Shown: positions 33,011-40,955 of the stretch, one piece after another
How positions within the stretch are numbered: position 1 is the first letter of the stretch
How the letters are laid out: every line of letters starts with the position of its first letter
Origin: CBDBCU01 sp965203435
GTDB lineage: Bacteria; Chloroflexota; Dehalococcoidia; Lucifugimonadales; UBA3495
Direction: 5' to 3'
Length of the DNA stretch: 64,000 bases
NCBI GenBank assembly: GCA_965203435.1
Contig: CBDBCU010000003.1
Location: forward strand, 248,001-312,000
Program-made: the position numbers and the translations under genes
Notes under the pieces: generated by a model
Seen by the model: only the letters and a program-made list of their open reading frames with translations
Databases searched by the model: none
Told to the model about the DNA's origin: nothing

Positions 33011-33856
33011 TCAGTCCCCGGTTTGCGGGTAGGCGTGGGGGACGGTATTGGCGCCGGCTTTGGCCCGGGCCGGGCGGCGGGGTTTGGCCGCCGGTTCTCC
33101 GGCCTTGGTTGGCGGCTGCAACTTTTCCCGGGCCGGGCAGCCGTGGGCTACTACACATTCGCCGCATAGGGGGCGCTGGGCCTTGCAGACCCGGCGGCCG
33201 TGATTGATAAAGGCGGCGTGAAAGGGATAGACCTGTTCCGGGACTACCGCCGCCTCCAGCAGGTCATGGGCCTTGTCCGCCGTAACCTTGGGGCCAATCA
33301 AGCCCAGGCGCTGACAGACCCGGTAAATGTGGGTGTCAATCGCCATGGCCGGCATCCCCAGGGAAAAGCTGAGGATGATGCCGGCGGATTTGGGCCCGAT
33401 GCCCGGCAGCTGCCGCAGCCAGGCTTTGGCCTCCGGCAGAGGCATTTCCCGCAGAAAAGACAAGTCCAGGGAGCCGCCGTTCAATTCCAGAACTTTGGTC
33501 AGCACCTCTTTGATGCGCGGGGCTTTTACCTTGGCCAGGCCGCCGCGGCTGATGGCAGATTCAATGTCGGCGACCGGCGCGGCGGCCACGGTTTCCAAGG
33601 TGCCGAAACGCTGCATCAGGCTGCGGAAAGCCCGTTCCGAATTGGTGTCGGAAGTGTGCTGGGACAAGATGGTAAAGGTCAGTTCGTGGATGGGATCCAA
33701 GCGCGGCTCTTGGGGAAAGGGGCCGTAGGCGGCGGTCAGCAGGGCTATGGCGTCGGCCACCGGGATGGACGGCGGCGCGGATTGGCGGCGGCCGCGGCGT
33801 TGCCGCCGGGCCGGGACGGCTGGTTGGGATTTGTCTGCTGCTGCCTTTAGCGTCAT
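33011..33856 (-). CDS. nth: Endonuclease III family DNA glycosylase
   Basis: Base-excision repair enzyme removing oxidised pyrimidines, or a close relative. It is 281 aa, longer than E. coli Nth because of basic tails at both ends. The helix-hairpin-helix reads LRQLPGIGPKSAGIILSF with the catalytic Lys, and the catalytic Asp is in AIDTHIYRVCQRLG. The C-terminal [4Fe-4S] cluster motif CKAQRPLCGECVVAHGC has the C-x6-C-x2-C-x5-C spacing. HTSDTNSERAFRSLMQRF is the family's early motif (usually with a Gln). An R2 palindrome separates it from the PAC2 gene upstream. Confidence 0.92.
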   Translation of the reverse strand: MTLKAAADKSQPAVPARRQRRGRRQSAPPSIPVADAIALLTAAYGPFPQEPRLDPIHELTFTILSQHTSDTNSERAFRSLMQRFGTLETVAAAPVADIESAISRGGLAKVKAPRIKEVLTKVLELNGGSLDLSFLREMPLPEAKAWLRQLPGIGPKSAGIILSFSLGMPAMAIDTHIYRVCQRLGLIGPKVTADKAHDLLEAAVVPEQVYPFHAAFINHGRRVCKAQRPLCGECVVAHGCPAREKLQPPTKAGEPAAKPRRPARAKAGANTVPHAYPQTGD

Positions 33857-33960
33857 CCGATATTTCCGCCAGGGCCGGGATATGGGTATCCCGGCGGGAG
33901 GATTTGTTCAGCTTGCCGGGGCCATCCTTCAACAAGTTCAGGATGAGCGGAAACCGGGGG

Positions 33961-34839
33961 TTAGCTCAACTCTCCCGGGTTGCGCCGCTGTTCTGACCGG
34001 AGGAACTGTTCCAATTCCCGCACTACTTCCGCCGGGTCGGGGATGCCTTGATCTGCGGAGGATTCATCGTAGCGATCTTCGAGTTTCCGCACATAGTCGG
34101 CCAGCTGGTCATCCTGGCGGACCGCCTGGCCCACTTCCCGGTCGAAGTTTTCCGCCGCCGTCCGCAACTCGCTCAAATCGGCCGGCAGGTTCAGCAGGCG
34201 GCTCAAAGTACGGGCCAGGGTGTAGCTGACCCGATAGTTGGGCGCGGCGTGGAGATAGTGCGGCGTATGCCCCCACAAAGAGGAGTAGCTAATTCCCTGT
34301 TTGGTACAGGTTTCCATTACCGCCGTGCTAATGCCGGTCGGCCCCTGGTAGTTGGAAGTGCCAATGCTGGCCGAATCCAGGGCCTGCTGCAAGGCCGGCA
34401 GGGTAGAGGAGCCGGTCAAGCGGATTTCCCGGGTGTGGGGGACGGCATCCAGCAGGGCGCCGGCGTGGAGGACGGTTTTGACGCCCAGTTCCCGGGCCAG
34501 GCCGGCGATGGTTTCGGAAAAGGTGCGCCACTTCAGGTTAGGCTCCACGCCCACAAAAAAGAGCAGGCCCTGCTCTCCGGCGGCCCACCAAGAGAACTCG
34601 TTGGCCGGCCAACGCACTCGGCGGCGGCCGTCCCGGGTGCGGCTGGAACGCGGCCGTTCCTGGGTAAAATCGTAAAACTCCTCCGGGTCAATTTCGGCGA
34701 ATTGAGCCGCATTGAGCCGCCGCATCAGGTACTGGATAGCGGCGGTGGCGCTTTCCCCGGCATCCGGCCAGCCGGCAAAGGCCATAATCAGATGCTCAAA
34801 CTGCCGGTCGGGTTGGTCGTGGCGGTGGATGTAGCGCAT
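33961..34839 (-). CDS. PAC2 family protein (proteasome assembly chaperone-like)
   Basis: A 292-aa protein with the PAC2 signatures LIMAFAGWPDAGESATAAIQYL at the start, EPNLKWRTFSETIAGLAREL and GPTGISTAVMETCTKQGI, then HTPHYLHAAPNYRVSYTLARTLSRLL. Bacterial members are widespread, including in species without proteasomes, and their role is unclear. The C-terminal 70 residues are a charged helix that may form a coiled coil. A candidate extended -10 promoter lies 34 nt before the start codon. Confidence 0.85.
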   Translation of the reverse strand: MRYIHRHDQPDRQFEHLIMAFAGWPDAGESATAAIQYLMRRLNAAQFAEIDPEEFYDFTQERPRSSRTRDGRRRVRWPANEFSWWAAGEQGLLFFVGVEPNLKWRTFSETIAGLARELGVKTVLHAGALLDAVPHTREIRLTGSSTLPALQQALDSASIGTSNYQGPTGISTAVMETCTKQGISYSSLWGHTPHYLHAAPNYRVSYTLARTLSRLLNLPADLSELRTAAENFDREVGQAVRQDDQLADYVRKLEDRYDESSADQGIPDPAEVVRELEQFLRSEQRRNPGELS

Positions 34840-34872
34840 AGCCCAGCCCTTCGCAAGAATGGATTTGTCCCT

Positions 34873-34880
34873 ATTCTACC
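34873..34880 (-). promoter_or_regulatory. Putative extended -10 promoter of the PAC2 gene
   Basis: On the minus strand TGG-TAGAAT occurs with the hexamer at 34878-34873, in an A/T-rich stretch directly after the R3 element at 34901. Transcription would begin about 27 nt before the start codon. No good -35 hexamer is visible. Confidence 0.4.
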
Positions 34881-34900
34881 ATTTTTAATTTGTTAATTTA

Positions 34901-35011
34901 CATGGATTAACAGGATAGACAGGATTTTGTTGTTTTCTGTAGGATGATTTTCCGGCTTCGGAGAATCTTGCTCAACAGATGGCAAAATCCTGTCTATCCT
35001 GTTAATCCATG
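34901..35011. mobile_element. R3 element, copy 1 (MITE-like inverted repeat)
   Basis: CATGGATTAACAGGATAGAC begins a 29-bp left arm (34901-34929) whose exact reverse complement is at 34983-35011. The 53-bp centre has no gene. Two related elements are at 51564 and 61012. The structure suggests a non-autonomous mobile element or a bidirectional terminator; it lies between crcB and PAC2. Confidence 0.75.
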
Positions 35012-35017
35012 TTCGAA

Positions 35018-35392
35018 TCAACTGACGGCGCGGCCGAGCAGGAGGCCCAGCCCGGCGGCGGCCAATCCGATAAGCAGGTTGCCCAAGAGGTTGAGGGCGG
35101 CCCGGCTTATTTCTCCGGATTCCAGCAGCCGCAGGGTATCGTAGCTCAGGGTGGAAAAGGTGGTATAGCCGCCCAGCAAGCCGATGGCAATCATAGCCCG
35201 CAAGTCGGCGGGGACGCCGCCGCGCTGCACGACCAGACCCAGAAAGAACCCCAGGGCAAAGGAACCGGTGCTGTTGACAATGAAAGTCCCGACAACGGTG
35301 CCCGTCCCCAGGTAATGAATCGCCAACCGCCCCACGCCATAGCGCAGTACCGACCCGGCCGCGCCGCCGAGGGCAATGAGGAGCCAGGTCAT
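35018..35392 (-). CDS. crcB: Fluoride channel CrcB/Fluc
   Basis: A 124-aa membrane protein with four helices that exports fluoride as a dimer. It has ALGGAAGSVLRYGVGR, the channel asparagine in FIVNSTGSFALGFFLG and the Phe-box helix GLLGGYTTFSTLSYD. ATG 35392 overlaps the stop of the upstream gene as ATGA, implying translational coupling. No fluoride riboswitch was recognised upstream. Confidence 0.92.
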   Translation of the reverse strand: MTWLLIALGGAAGSVLRYGVGRLAIHYLGTGTVVGTFIVNSTGSFALGFFLGLVVQRGGVPADLRAMIAIGLLGGYTTFSTLSYDTLRLLESGEISRAALNLLGNLLIGLAAAGLGLLLGRAVS

Positions 35393-36069
35393 GCTTGGCC
35401 CTTGGGCGGGACGATTTGCCGGTCTTTCAATGGACGACCCCACTGTTCCTTGCCGGATTTCAGAATCCGGGGATCTTTCAGTCTCACTACCAACCTTTCC
35501 GGCGGCAAGAACAGCTCGAGCCAATTACCCCATTCAGATGGGATAGGATTAGGCTTTTTCCCGGACATCACGCAGAAGTGGGAATCGACATTAGGATACG
35601 GGATCCCGTCCGGTTTAAGTATCAGGTTCAGGCGACTAGCTTTAGATTCTAGCTGGCTCTTGTCAAGGTCAGACAACCCATCCGACATCCCGTCGGTGTT
35701 GTACCCCTTGGCCTCAATGAAAATCAGGTGATGGGTACCGGCGGCATCCTTAAAGGCTACCAGCAGGTCGACATCCTCCGGGTTCTGTTCGATGGCCTCG
35801 GTATTGAGACGGTCAATCCTTTCCGCCTCGTTCTTGTAGTACGCCAAGACCAGGCTGGCGTGAACCCAGTTCAGGTGGTAGTCCATCCCGACGAAAACCT
35901 TTTCCGGCTCCTCGGGGATAGTTACTCCCACCTTATCGCCGAGTTCTTGCCGGAAATTTTCCGACAGGATGAAAGCCGGCTCATCCTGACGCCCATTCAG
36001 GGCTTGGGCTATCAGGAAAAACCGTTCTTTCCGGTTAAAGGACTCGAGGATGTCAATCAGGTCGTCCAT
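35389..36069 (-). CDS. Uncharacterised protein with PD-(D/E)XK nuclease-like core
   Basis: A 226-aa soluble protein, not recognised as a named family. The central stretch EDVDLLVAF...HHLIFIEAKGY has an Asp on one strand and an E-x-K motif on the next, the layout of PD-(D/E)XK nucleases. A Gln/Lys-rich helix (KSQLESKASRLNLI) follows. The N-terminus (LIDILESFNRKERFFLIAQALNG) is charged and helical. It ends by a 4-nt ATGA overlap with crcB, an odd partner. It could be an orphan restriction-like protein. Confidence 0.6.
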   Translation of the reverse strand: MDDLIDILESFNRKERFFLIAQALNGRQDEPAFILSENFRQELGDKVGVTIPEEPEKVFVGMDYHLNWVHASLVLAYYKNEAERIDRLNTEAIEQNPEDVDLLVAFKDAAGTHHLIFIEAKGYNTDGMSDGLSDLDKSQLESKASRLNLILKPDGIPYPNVDSHFCVMSGKKPNPIPSEWGNWLELFLPPERLVVRLKDPRILKSGKEQWGRPLKDRQIVPPKGQA

Positions 36070-36083
36070 GGCAAAATCCTCCG

Positions 36084-36986
36084 CTAAACCGGGCTTTGCC
36101 CAATTTCCCAGGCGGCTTGCTGTTCCAGGGGGCGGACGATGGCGGCCGGGTCTAAATCGGCCAGGCCGTTGGCTACGGCTTCCTGAAACTTTTGGTAAGC
36201 CAAATCGCCGGCGGGGATGGGGGAGTTGAGGCTTTGGGCCAGGTCTTGAATCAGGCCCAGGTCTTTGAGGATGACGGTCATTTGGGCGCGGTCGCCGGCG
36301 AAGTTGCGGTCCAGCATAGCCGGGGCGTTGCGGTCCAGCATAAAGCTCTGGCCCCAGCCGGAACTAACCACTTCATAGACCAGGGCCGGGTCGGCCCCGG
36401 CTTTGGCCCCCATGAGCATCGCCTCGGCGGCGGCCAGGGTGTGGATGCCCACCAGCAGCTGGTTGACCAGTTTGACGGCGGTGCCGGCCCCGGTCGGCCC
36501 GATATGCCGGATCGTGGCCCCCATAGCGGCAAAAAGCGGCAGGGCTTTAGCGTAGGCGGCCGGATCGCCGCCGGCCATAATGGTCAAAGTTCCGTTGGCG
36601 GCCCGTTCCGTGCCGCCGCTGATGGGGGCATCCAGAAAGAGCGCGCCCTTTGCGGCGGCGGCGGCGGCGCAAGCCTGGGTAGTGGACATCCCCACGGTGC
36701 TGTGGTCAATCAGGATTTGGCCGGGCTTGGCATTGGCAATAATGCCGTCCGCATCCAGAAAAACGGCCTCGACGGTGGCAACATCCGGCAGGCAGGCCAT
36801 CAGAATATCCGTGGCTTGGGTAGTGGCGGCGGCGGAGTGGCCCGGCTTGGCCCCGGCATCGACTATCTGCCGCACTTTCTCTTGGCTGCGGTTATGCACC
36901 GTCAAGGCAAAGCCGGCATTGAGCAGCCGGTAAGACATAGGCAGTCCCATTCGGCCCAAGCCGATAAATCCCGCTTTAATGGACAT
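36084..36986 (-). CDS. 3-hydroxyisobutyrate dehydrogenase-like reductase
   Basis: NAD(P)-dependent beta-hydroxyacid dehydrogenase of 300 aa. It shows the nucleotide motif GFIGLGRMGLPMSYRLLNAG, the substrate motif FLDAPISGGTERAANGTLTI and the catalytic Lys in GAGTAVKLVNQLLVG. Relatives reduce or oxidise hydroxyisobutyrate, tartronate semialdehyde or succinic semialdehyde; the substrate cannot be chosen from sequence alone. The aminotransferase upstream (47 nt away) could supply a semialdehyde. A second family member is at 57765. Confidence 0.87.
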   Translation of the reverse strand: MSIKAGFIGLGRMGLPMSYRLLNAGFALTVHNRSQEKVRQIVDAGAKPGHSAAATTQATDILMACLPDVATVEAVFLDADGIIANAKPGQILIDHSTVGMSTTQACAAAAAAKGALFLDAPISGGTERAANGTLTIMAGGDPAAYAKALPLFAAMGATIRHIGPTGAGTAVKLVNQLLVGIHTLAAAEAMLMGAKAGADPALVYEVVSSGWGQSFMLDRNAPAMLDRNFAGDRAQMTVILKDLGLIQDLAQSLNSPIPAGDLAYQKFQEAVANGLADLDPAAIVRPLEQQAAWEIGQSPV

Positions 36987-37033
36987 GGTGCTGTTCTCCC
37001 GTTGGGCTTTCGTTGGATAGGGATGGGCCGGGT

Positions 37034-38416
37034 CTAGGCCGCGCCCAGGTCTTTAGCGACCCGCCCGATGACCGTGTCCAGGGCGGCGACAATCTGCTCG
37101 ATTTCCCCGGGAGTAACGCAGAGGGGGGGCATAATGTTCATCACATCGCCGCCGCGCAGCAGGATGCCCTCCTCGGCAAAGCCCTGGGTCAAGCGCGGCC
37201 CCAATTCGGCATCGGCGGGAAAATGCTCCCTGGTTTCCCGGTCTTTGACCAGTTCCAGGCCGCACATCAGCCCCAGGCCGCGGGCATCGCCGACAATGGA
37301 ATGTTTTTCCTGCAATTCCGCCAAGCCGTCCAACAGATAGCGGCCCAGCTGCGCCGAGTTTTCCACCATCCCCTCCCGTTCCATAATTTCAATGTTTTTC
37401 AGGGAAGCGGCGGCGGCGACCGGATGGCCGCCGAAGGTGATGACATGGCGGAAAGCGGCTTTCGGCCCGCCCACAAAGGCATCGGCGATGGGCTTGCGGA
37501 GAATGGCCGCGCCCATCGGAATGTAGCCGCTGGTAATGCCCTTGGCCACGGTCATCATATCCGGGACAATGCCCCAATGCTCGCAGGCGAACATTTTGCC
37601 GGTGCGACCGAAGCCGGTAATCACCTCGTCGGCAATCAGCAGGCAGCCGTACTTGTCGCACACTTCCCGCAGCCGGGGCCAGTAGTTGGGCGGCGGGACG
37701 ATGGCTCCGGTGGGACTGGACACTGGCTCGGCGATAACGGCGGCCACCGTTTCCGGCCCCTGAAAGCGGATTATGTTTTCAATGGCATCGACGCACTGGT
37801 CGGCGCACTGTTCCGGGCTGCGGCTGTTGAACTCGCAGCGGTAAAAGTTGGGCTGGGGAGCGTGAAAAGCCCCGGGCATCAGGGGTTCGTAGTCGCTTTT
37901 GGGATAGAGAAAGGAGCCGCCCAGGGCCAGGGCGCCCATCGTAGCTCCGTGATAGGAGTCCTTGCGGCTGATGAACTTGACCCGGCCCGGCTCGCCAATG
38001 CGCTTGAAGTAGGCCCGGGCCAGTTTCAAGGCCGTTTCCACCGACTCGGAGCCGCCGCTGGTGAAAAAGGAGCGGGACAAATCGCCGGGGGCCAGGGCGG
38101 CGATCTTTTCCGACAGGCGGACGGCGGCCTCGGTAGTCGTCCCCATCGGCATATAGGTGATTTTGAGCATCTGCGCGTAGGCGGCGTCGGCGATTTCGGT
38201 CTGGCCGTAGCCGACATTTTTCAGCCACAGGCCGGACATGGCGTCAATGTAGGTGTGGCCCAGGGCATCAGTAACCTGGCAGCCCTTGCCTTCGACGAAA
38301 ATCTGCGGCTCTCCCTTTTCCGCCATATCGCTGGGTTCCCGCAGATAGACCCACAGGTTTTCCAGGGCGGTGCGCTGCAACTCCTGAACGCTGCTTTCGG
38401 TATGGGCGGCCGTCAT
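37034..38416 (-). CDS. Class III (omega-amino acid) aminotransferase
   Basis: PLP enzyme of 460 aa. ATG 38416 follows GGAGGG. It has MSGLWLKNVGYGQTEIADAA, RSFFTSGGSESVETALKLAR, DSYHGATMGALALGG, LLIADEVITGFGRTGKMFA and the lysine in MMTVAKGITSGYIPMGA. This is the beta-alanine/gamma-aminobutyrate:pyruvate branch. The product would be a semialdehyde, and the reductase gene directly downstream fits as the next step. Confidence 0.87.
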   Translation of the reverse strand: MTAAHTESSVQELQRTALENLWVYLREPSDMAEKGEPQIFVEGKGCQVTDALGHTYIDAMSGLWLKNVGYGQTEIADAAYAQMLKITYMPMGTTTEAAVRLSEKIAALAPGDLSRSFFTSGGSESVETALKLARAYFKRIGEPGRVKFISRKDSYHGATMGALALGGSFLYPKSDYEPLMPGAFHAPQPNFYRCEFNSRSPEQCADQCVDAIENIIRFQGPETVAAVIAEPVSSPTGAIVPPPNYWPRLREVCDKYGCLLIADEVITGFGRTGKMFACEHWGIVPDMMTVAKGITSGYIPMGAAILRKPIADAFVGGPKAAFRHVITFGGHPVAAAASLKNIEIMEREGMVENSAQLGRYLLDGLAELQEKHSIVGDARGLGLMCGLELVKDRETREHFPADAELGPRLTQGFAEEGILLRGGDVMNIMPPLCVTPGEIEQIVAALDTVIGRVAKDLGAA

Positions 38417-38617
38417 AATAACCCTCCGCAGTTGAATGGGCCGGGATGGGGGTGGTTCTGCCGATAAGTTTAGCGCCGGCAAGAGGGAATTACAAAGGGG
38501 GGACGGAATTAACATGGATATGCCGGATATACCGGATTTTCGGGGGCGGATAAGGGACAGGCGGCGGTAAAATCGTGTTCCCGCGCAAGGCGGGGGACGG
38601 CGGGAAATGGCCGTTTC

Positions 38618-39154
38618 CTATCGCCCCGGATTGGATGGAGCCGTCCGCCAAGGCCGGATGCCGGCTCCGGTGATGACGCCCAACACCCGGTATATTGCCG
38701 GAAACTTTTGCCGTTCCCACAGCTCGGTATGCACTGAAATCAGCCCCTGGTGCAAGAGCAAGACCGCCGCCAGCAGCATTGCCAGCAGGAAACCGCCGGA
38801 GGGCGTCAACCGGCGGTCGACCAGTTCGGCAGTGCCAAAGACCAGCCCAAAGCCGGCCGCCAGTACCAGCAGGATTGCCAGAGGAGTCCGCCGTTTGCGG
38901 ACATACTTGCTGATAGCGACGATGGCGAAAAGCAGCATTGCCGCCGGCGCGCCCACCAGCACGGCGGCTTGGAGCTGATTGACGCTGTTGAGGTATTGCC
39001 ACTGGGGAGAGACCGCCAGGGCAATCAATTCCGCGCCGCTGTAGGCCCCGGCCGGCCCGTCCAGTTTAAGCCAGGGCAGAAAGAAAGCGCCCAGGATCGC
39101 CAAGGCCGCCGCCAGAAACAGCAGCCGCATAGCCAGGGTAAGGTAACTGCTCAC
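38618..39154 (-). CDS. Four-helix membrane protein, function unknown
   Basis: A 178-aa protein with hydrophobic segments near residues 8-28, 64-84, 90-112 and 122-142 and a polar loop after the first. The GTG start shares its G with the TAG stop of the preceding gene; an ATG at 39130 is an alternative. The sequence LAAALAILGAFFLPWLKLDG is a recurring pattern in small membrane proteins but names no family. It is probably cotranscribed with the gene at 39154-39816. Confidence 0.6.
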   Translation of the reverse strand: MSSYLTLAMRLLFLAAALAILGAFFLPWLKLDGPAGAYSGAELIALAVSPQWQYLNSVNQLQAAVLVGAPAAMLLFAIVAISKYVRKRRTPLAILLVLAAGFGLVFGTAELVDRRLTPSGGFLLAMLLAAVLLLHQGLISVHTELWERQKFPAIYRVLGVITGAGIRPWRTAPSNPGR

Positions 39155-39816
39155 TACTCCCCCGCAAAAGGAGACTGGGTATTGACCCGGATGTTTTCCG
39201 AGGCCAGCTCGAAATCGGCCAGTTCGTCGTTCAGGGAAATAATCTCCGCCGGCACGGCCTCGATAGCGGCGCCGGTAAAGGAAAAGCCGGAATCCAGTTC
39301 CAACTTCCGCAGGTCGAGGTCAATGTCATTCAACTTCCGCAGAATGGCAGAAGCCTCGTCGCGGATGCGTTGGGCATCCTCCTGCCAAGCCTGATAGTCG
39401 GCAAAAAAGGCATCATCCCGGGCCTGCCGCAAGGCTTTGCGTTCCGGGTCGTTGTATTGGGCGGTCAAGGCGCGTTGGGCGGCAAAGTAGCCGTCGGCTT
39501 GCTGTTCAGCGTAGGCAATAGCCGAGTCCAGCTTGGTCAAGGCGGATTGAGCGGTGGCGTAACGCGGCGACCACAGGCCCATCAGGTCGTTGATGTTGGT
39601 TACTTCGGGCACATTGGTTTGCGCCACAAACCGGCCGGTCTCCTCCAGGGCCGCGCCCATCCCGACGGTCTGATGACGCACCATAGACATACTTTCGTCC
39701 AGTTGAGCCGCCTCGGCGGTGTTGACTTCGCCATAGGCGATCCAGCCAATGCCGGCCACCACCGCCACCACTACCAGAATGGAAGTCCATTTCAAGAACG
39801 CCGCCAAGATGCCCAT
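39154..39816 (-). CDS. Membrane-anchored coiled-coil protein, function unknown
   Basis: 220 aa with one N-terminal membrane anchor (KWTSILVVVAVVAGIGWIAYG) followed by an outer segment rich in Ala, Gln, Asp and Glu that is largely helical (ALTKLDSAIAYAEQQADGYF; RIRDEASAILRKLNDIDLDL). It resembles small lipid-facing or sensor-like domains but has no recognised fold. The stop overlaps the next start, so the two proteins may act together at the membrane. Confidence 0.6.
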   Translation of the reverse strand: MGILAAFLKWTSILVVVAVVAGIGWIAYGEVNTAEAAQLDESMSMVRHQTVGMGAALEETGRFVAQTNVPEVTNINDLMGLWSPRYATAQSALTKLDSAIAYAEQQADGYFAAQRALTAQYNDPERKALRQARDDAFFADYQAWQEDAQRIRDEASAILRKLNDIDLDLRKLELDSGFSFTGAAIEAVPAEIISLNDELADFELASENIRVNTQSPFAGE

Positions 39817-40066
39817 TATTCCTCCTTGACCGCCGGCGCAAATTTATGCCGGCAATAGGGAATTGCCTAAGTCAACCGCATTGTAGCCGGGACTTCTAAT
39901 GCTGTCAAATTTCAGGAAATTAAGAAACCGGGGATAGTTAGCCAAACCGATCATACTGAACCCGTTACAAGATGAATTACCTACCCTTGCCCTCCGTATC
40001 TCCATTCCCTTAAACTAGCCGCAACGCCGCCATCCCTCAACCCGTTGCCGCCCGGAAGTTGCTGCC

Positions 40067-40777
40067 GTGTTCTGCTTTGTCATTCCCACTTATAACGAGG
40101 CGGCGAATATAACGCCGCTGCTGCAACGGCTGGCCGTTCTGTATCCGGAGCCGGCGGCCGCCTTTCTGATTGTGGACGGCGGCAGCCCGGATGGGACGGG
40201 GGATTTGGTACGGCAGTTTGCTCAAAGCGATCCGCGGGTACGGCTGCTGGAAGTCCCCAAAGAGGGCTTGGGCCGGGCTTATGGGCGGGGGCTGGTTTAT
40301 GCGGTGGAACAACTCGAGGCCGCGGTGGTGGTGTGTATGGACGCAGATTTTCAGCACGACCCGGCGGACGCCCGGCGGCTGCTGGCCCGGATTGACGCCG
40401 GGGCTGATTTGGCGATTGGCAGCCGCTATGTATCCGGCGGCGGCGTGGCGGCCGATTGGGATGGCGCAAGACACCGCCTATCCCGCTACGGCAATCGCTG
40501 GGCGCGGCGGCGGGCCGGCATCCAAGATATACAGGATTGCACCGGTGGCTTTCGGGCTATTCGGGCGGATGCCTTGCGCCGGGCCGAGGTGGGCCATCTG
40601 CGGGTGCGCGGCTACGCTTTCCAGATAGTATTGCTGCGCCGCCTGCTGCAAACCGGCGCCGTGGCCGTCGAGGAACCCATCCGGTTCCACGCCCGGCAGC
40701 GCGGCCAAACGAAACTGGGATTCCGGGATTTGGCCGAGTTTTGCTGGCGGGTCTTGCTGCTGCGCTGGTTTTCCTGA
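40067..40777 (+). CDS. Polyprenol-phosphate sugar transferase (DPM1-like, GT2)
   Basis: A 236-aa cytoplasmic-face GT2 enzyme with no membrane helix. It reads FVIPTYNEAANITPLLQRL, IVDGGSPDGTGDLVRQFA, the metal-binding CMDADFQHDP, LAIGSRYVSGGGV and DCTGGFRAIRADALR, matching dolichol-phosphate mannose synthase relatives. The usual VDDGSPDGT is VDGGSPDGT here. Such enzymes charge a lipid carrier with a sugar, the donor that GT-C enzymes like those at 15-26.6 kb use. GTG start without a strong ribosome site. The gap upstream (39817-40066) holds no gene. Confidence 0.82.
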   Translation: MFCFVIPTYNEAANITPLLQRLAVLYPEPAAAFLIVDGGSPDGTGDLVRQFAQSDPRVRLLEVPKEGLGRAYGRGLVYAVEQLEAAVVVCMDADFQHDPADARRLLARIDAGADLAIGSRYVSGGGVAADWDGARHRLSRYGNRWARRRAGIQDIQDCTGGFRAIRADALRRAEVGHLRVRGYAFQIVLLRRLLQTGAVAVEEPIRFHARQRGQTKLGFRDLAEFCWRVLLLRWFS

Positions 40778-40896
40778 TGCCCGTTAGCCGCCGCCCTGCG
40801 CCAGTTTTCCGCTCACCCTGAACTTGTTGAAGGATGAATCCCGGCAACGGAACGGAATCAGCCCTATCCTTGCCCCGCCGCCGCTATTGCCTTAAA

Positions 40897-40925
40897 CTGA
40901 TGGCTAATCTTTAGCAAACCATCAG
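40897..40925. promoter_or_regulatory. Possible operator upstream of the FAD/Fe-S gene
   Basis: CTGATGG (40897-40903) and CCATCAG (40919-40925) are perfect inverted arms around an inner GCTAA-TCT-TTAGC palindrome. It ends 31 nt before the start codon of the dehydrogenase gene. It could bind a GntR-type regulator, which often controls lactate or glycolate genes; this is inference. Confidence 0.4.
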
Positions 40926-40955
40926 ACCATTAAGGTTGACCGGGGAGGGTTGGCT

